DNA of 15,569 nt, from contig JANJXE010000387.1 of NCBI GenBank assembly GCA_024709185.1, positions 1 through 15,569 on the forward strand, given 5' to 3'. The first letter of the stretch is position 1. Every line of letters starts with the position of its first letter. The position numbers were made by a program, and so were the translations under genes. The notes beneath the pieces are model-generated. The model did no database searches and had not been told where the DNA came from. It saw nothing but the letters and a program-made list of their open reading frames with translations. Below are positions 14,902 to 15,569 of this stretch, piece after piece. Source of the DNA: Paludibacter sp. (lineage in GTDB: Bacteria > Bacteroidota > Bacteroidia > Bacteroidales > Paludibacteraceae).

Positions 14902-14908
14902 AAGGAGG
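14902..14908 (+). promoter_or_regulatory. Strong Shine-Dalgarno site for rpmG
   Basis: AAGGAGG sits 10 bases before the rpmG ATG. Full anti-SD matches are uncommon in Bacteroidota, where most genes use AT-rich leaders, so this one stands out. The only other one I noticed in a gap lies upstream of tsaD (3668-3674). Confidence 0.7.
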
Positions 14909-14918
14909 AAATTTAATC

Positions 14919-15107
14919 ATGGCAAAGAAAACAAAAGAAGCACGGGTTCAGGTAATTCTTGAATGTACTGAACACAAGGAAAGCGGGATGCCGGGTACTT
15001 CGCGTTATATCACTATGAAGAACAGGAAGAACACTCCGGGACGTATGGAGTTGAAAAAATACAATCCGATTTTGAAACGGGTTACAGTTCACAAAGAAAT
15101 TAAATAA
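14919..15107 (+). CDS. rpmG: 50S ribosomal protein L33
   Basis: The 62-residue basic protein matches Bacteroidota L33: [19 protein letters not shown], then [20 protein letters not shown] and [15 protein letters not shown]. Only one cysteine (C15) is present, so this is the zinc-independent form without the two CxxC pairs. It lies 19 bases after rpmB behind a strong ribosome binding site and eight bases before the DUF4295 gene. Confidence 0.97.
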   Translation: MAKKTKEARVQVILECTEHKESGMPGTSRYITMKNRKNTPGRMELKKYNPILKRVTVHKEIK

Positions 15108-15115
15108 GTTGAATC

Positions 15116-15268
15116 ATGGCAAAGAAAGCGGTTGCGTCGATGCAGAAAGGAGAAGGTCGTTCCTTCTCGAAAGTAATTAAGATGGTGAAATCTCCTAAAA
15201 CCGGAGCTTACATCTTCCAGGAAGAGATTGTGCACAATGACAAGGTGAAAGATTTTTTCGCTAAGTAA
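15116..15268 (+). CDS. DUF4295 family small basic protein (50 aa)
   Basis: A short gene follows rpmG after eight bases. The 50-residue product, MAKKAVASMQKGEGRSFSKV at its start and IVHNDKVKDFFAK at its end, belongs to DUF4295. This Bacteroidota family is found again and again between rpmG and ftsY. It is lysine-rich, and its MAKK opening repeats that of L33. It is plausibly ribosome-associated, but this is inference from composition and position. A terminator follows 26 bases after its stop. Confidence 0.93.
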   Translation: MAKKAVASMQKGEGRSFSKVIKMVKSPKTGAYIFQEEIVHNDKVKDFFAK

Positions 15269-15293
15269 GGTCATTCTGATTAAAATATGGAAG

Positions 15294-15327
15294 AATCCTC
15301 TCATTTAACCGTGGGAGGATTTTTTTT
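15294..15327 (+). terminator. Rho-independent terminator after the ribosomal operon
   Basis: AATCCTCTCA (15294-15303) pairs with TGGGAGGATT (15312-15321), with one G-U wobble, around an eight-base loop, and the T-run reaches 15327. It closes the rpmB-rpmG-DUF4295 transcript. Confidence 0.88.
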
Positions 15328-15358
15328 GCGCTTCATTCAATTATTTTTTTTACTTTTG
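15325..15358 (+). promoter_or_regulatory. Candidate ftsY promoter
   Basis: TACTTTTG (15351-15358) matches TAnnTTTG, with TTTG (15325-15328) 22 bases upstream, inside the T-run of the preceding terminator. Transcription would start near 15364, about 28 bases before the ftsY ATG. Terminator and promoter are thus packed back to back. Confidence 0.6.
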
Positions 15359-15391
15359 TAATCGTATAGTTTACGGTAAATAAAACGTTCA

Positions 15392-15569
15392 ATGGGTATA
15401 TTTAACTTTTTCAGTAAGGAAAAAAAAGAAACGCTCGACCAGGGTTTGTCAAAAACGCGTGAAAGTGTTTTTTCTAAAATTACACGCGCGGTAGCTGGTA
15501 AATCGAAAGTCGACGATGAAGTACTTGATAAGCTCGAAGAAGTGCTGATAACGTCTGACGTAGGAGTGG
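15392..15569 (+). CDS. ftsY: Signal recognition particle receptor FtsY (partial, 5' end only)
   Basis: FtsY is the membrane-associated GTPase that receives SRP-ribosome complexes and hands them to SecYEG. Only the first 59 codons are in the window. They show MGIFNFFSKEKKETLDQGLS, then RESVFSKITRAV and DDEVLDKLEEVLITSDVGV, the N helical domain just before the GTPase. There is almost no acidic A domain, as in other short FtsY forms. The DUF4295-ftsY order is typical of Bacteroidota. The gene runs off the right edge. Confidence 0.93.
   Translation, partial: MGIFNFFSKEKKETLDQGLSKTRESVFSKITRAVAGKSKVDDEVLDKLEEVLITSDVGV

Noticed and set aside
1-15569. Mobile elements, CRISPR arrays, tRNA genes, defence systems.
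   Set aside because: I saw no transposase, integrase, regular direct-repeat array, cloverleaf or defence-type domain. Gene order is that of a conserved chromosomal region.

Overview
The window reads as ordinary chromosome from a Bacteroidota bacterium, most likely Bacteroidales or Marinilabiliales. The evidence is a set of proteins typical of that phylum: TamB divergent from TsaD, a DUF4922 protein, a signal-less SpoIID protein beside an AmpG-like carrier, a 257-residue TyrA, a sigma-54 activator followed by LptE and SecG, a DUF3109 protein, and an L28/L33/DUF4295/FtsY block. Several intergenic gaps carry TAnnTTTG boxes, the -7 element of the Bacteroidota primary sigma factor. I saw no tRNA or rRNA, insertion sequence, CRISPR array or phage gene. 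No stretch over 300 bases lacks a gene.

Layout. Bases 1-3633 (minus strand) hold the first ~1,211 codons of tamB, which runs off the left edge. A 58-base gap with two head-on promoter boxes separates it from a rightward series. That series is tsaD, a compact exosortase-like membrane protein, a 26-codon micro-ORF, a GalT-like DUF4922 protein, a SpoIID/LytB protein and an AmpG-like MFS carrier. The last five overlap or lie close together and look like one operon. tyrA follows with its own promoter, then a 59-residue winged-helix-like protein. The next block is a sigma-54 activator, lptE, a conserved unknown gene and secG, closed by a strong hairpin terminator. DUF3109 and cinA come next. A promoter then precedes rpmB, rpmG and a DUF4295 gene, closed by a second terminator. 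The start of ftsY ends the window.

How the genes fit. Much of the window concerns the cell envelope: TamB and LptE (outer-membrane assembly and LPS transport), SecG and FtsY (protein export), an exosortase-like protein (possible surface-protein processing), and SpoIID plus AmpG-like carrier (peptidoglycan fragments). The part that is least understood is 4734-8871. There a probable cytosolic SpoIID enzyme, a GalT-type nucleotidyl transferase or phosphorylase of unknown substrate, and a muropeptide-type importer are translationally coupled. An orphan exosortase sits at the head of the same cluster.
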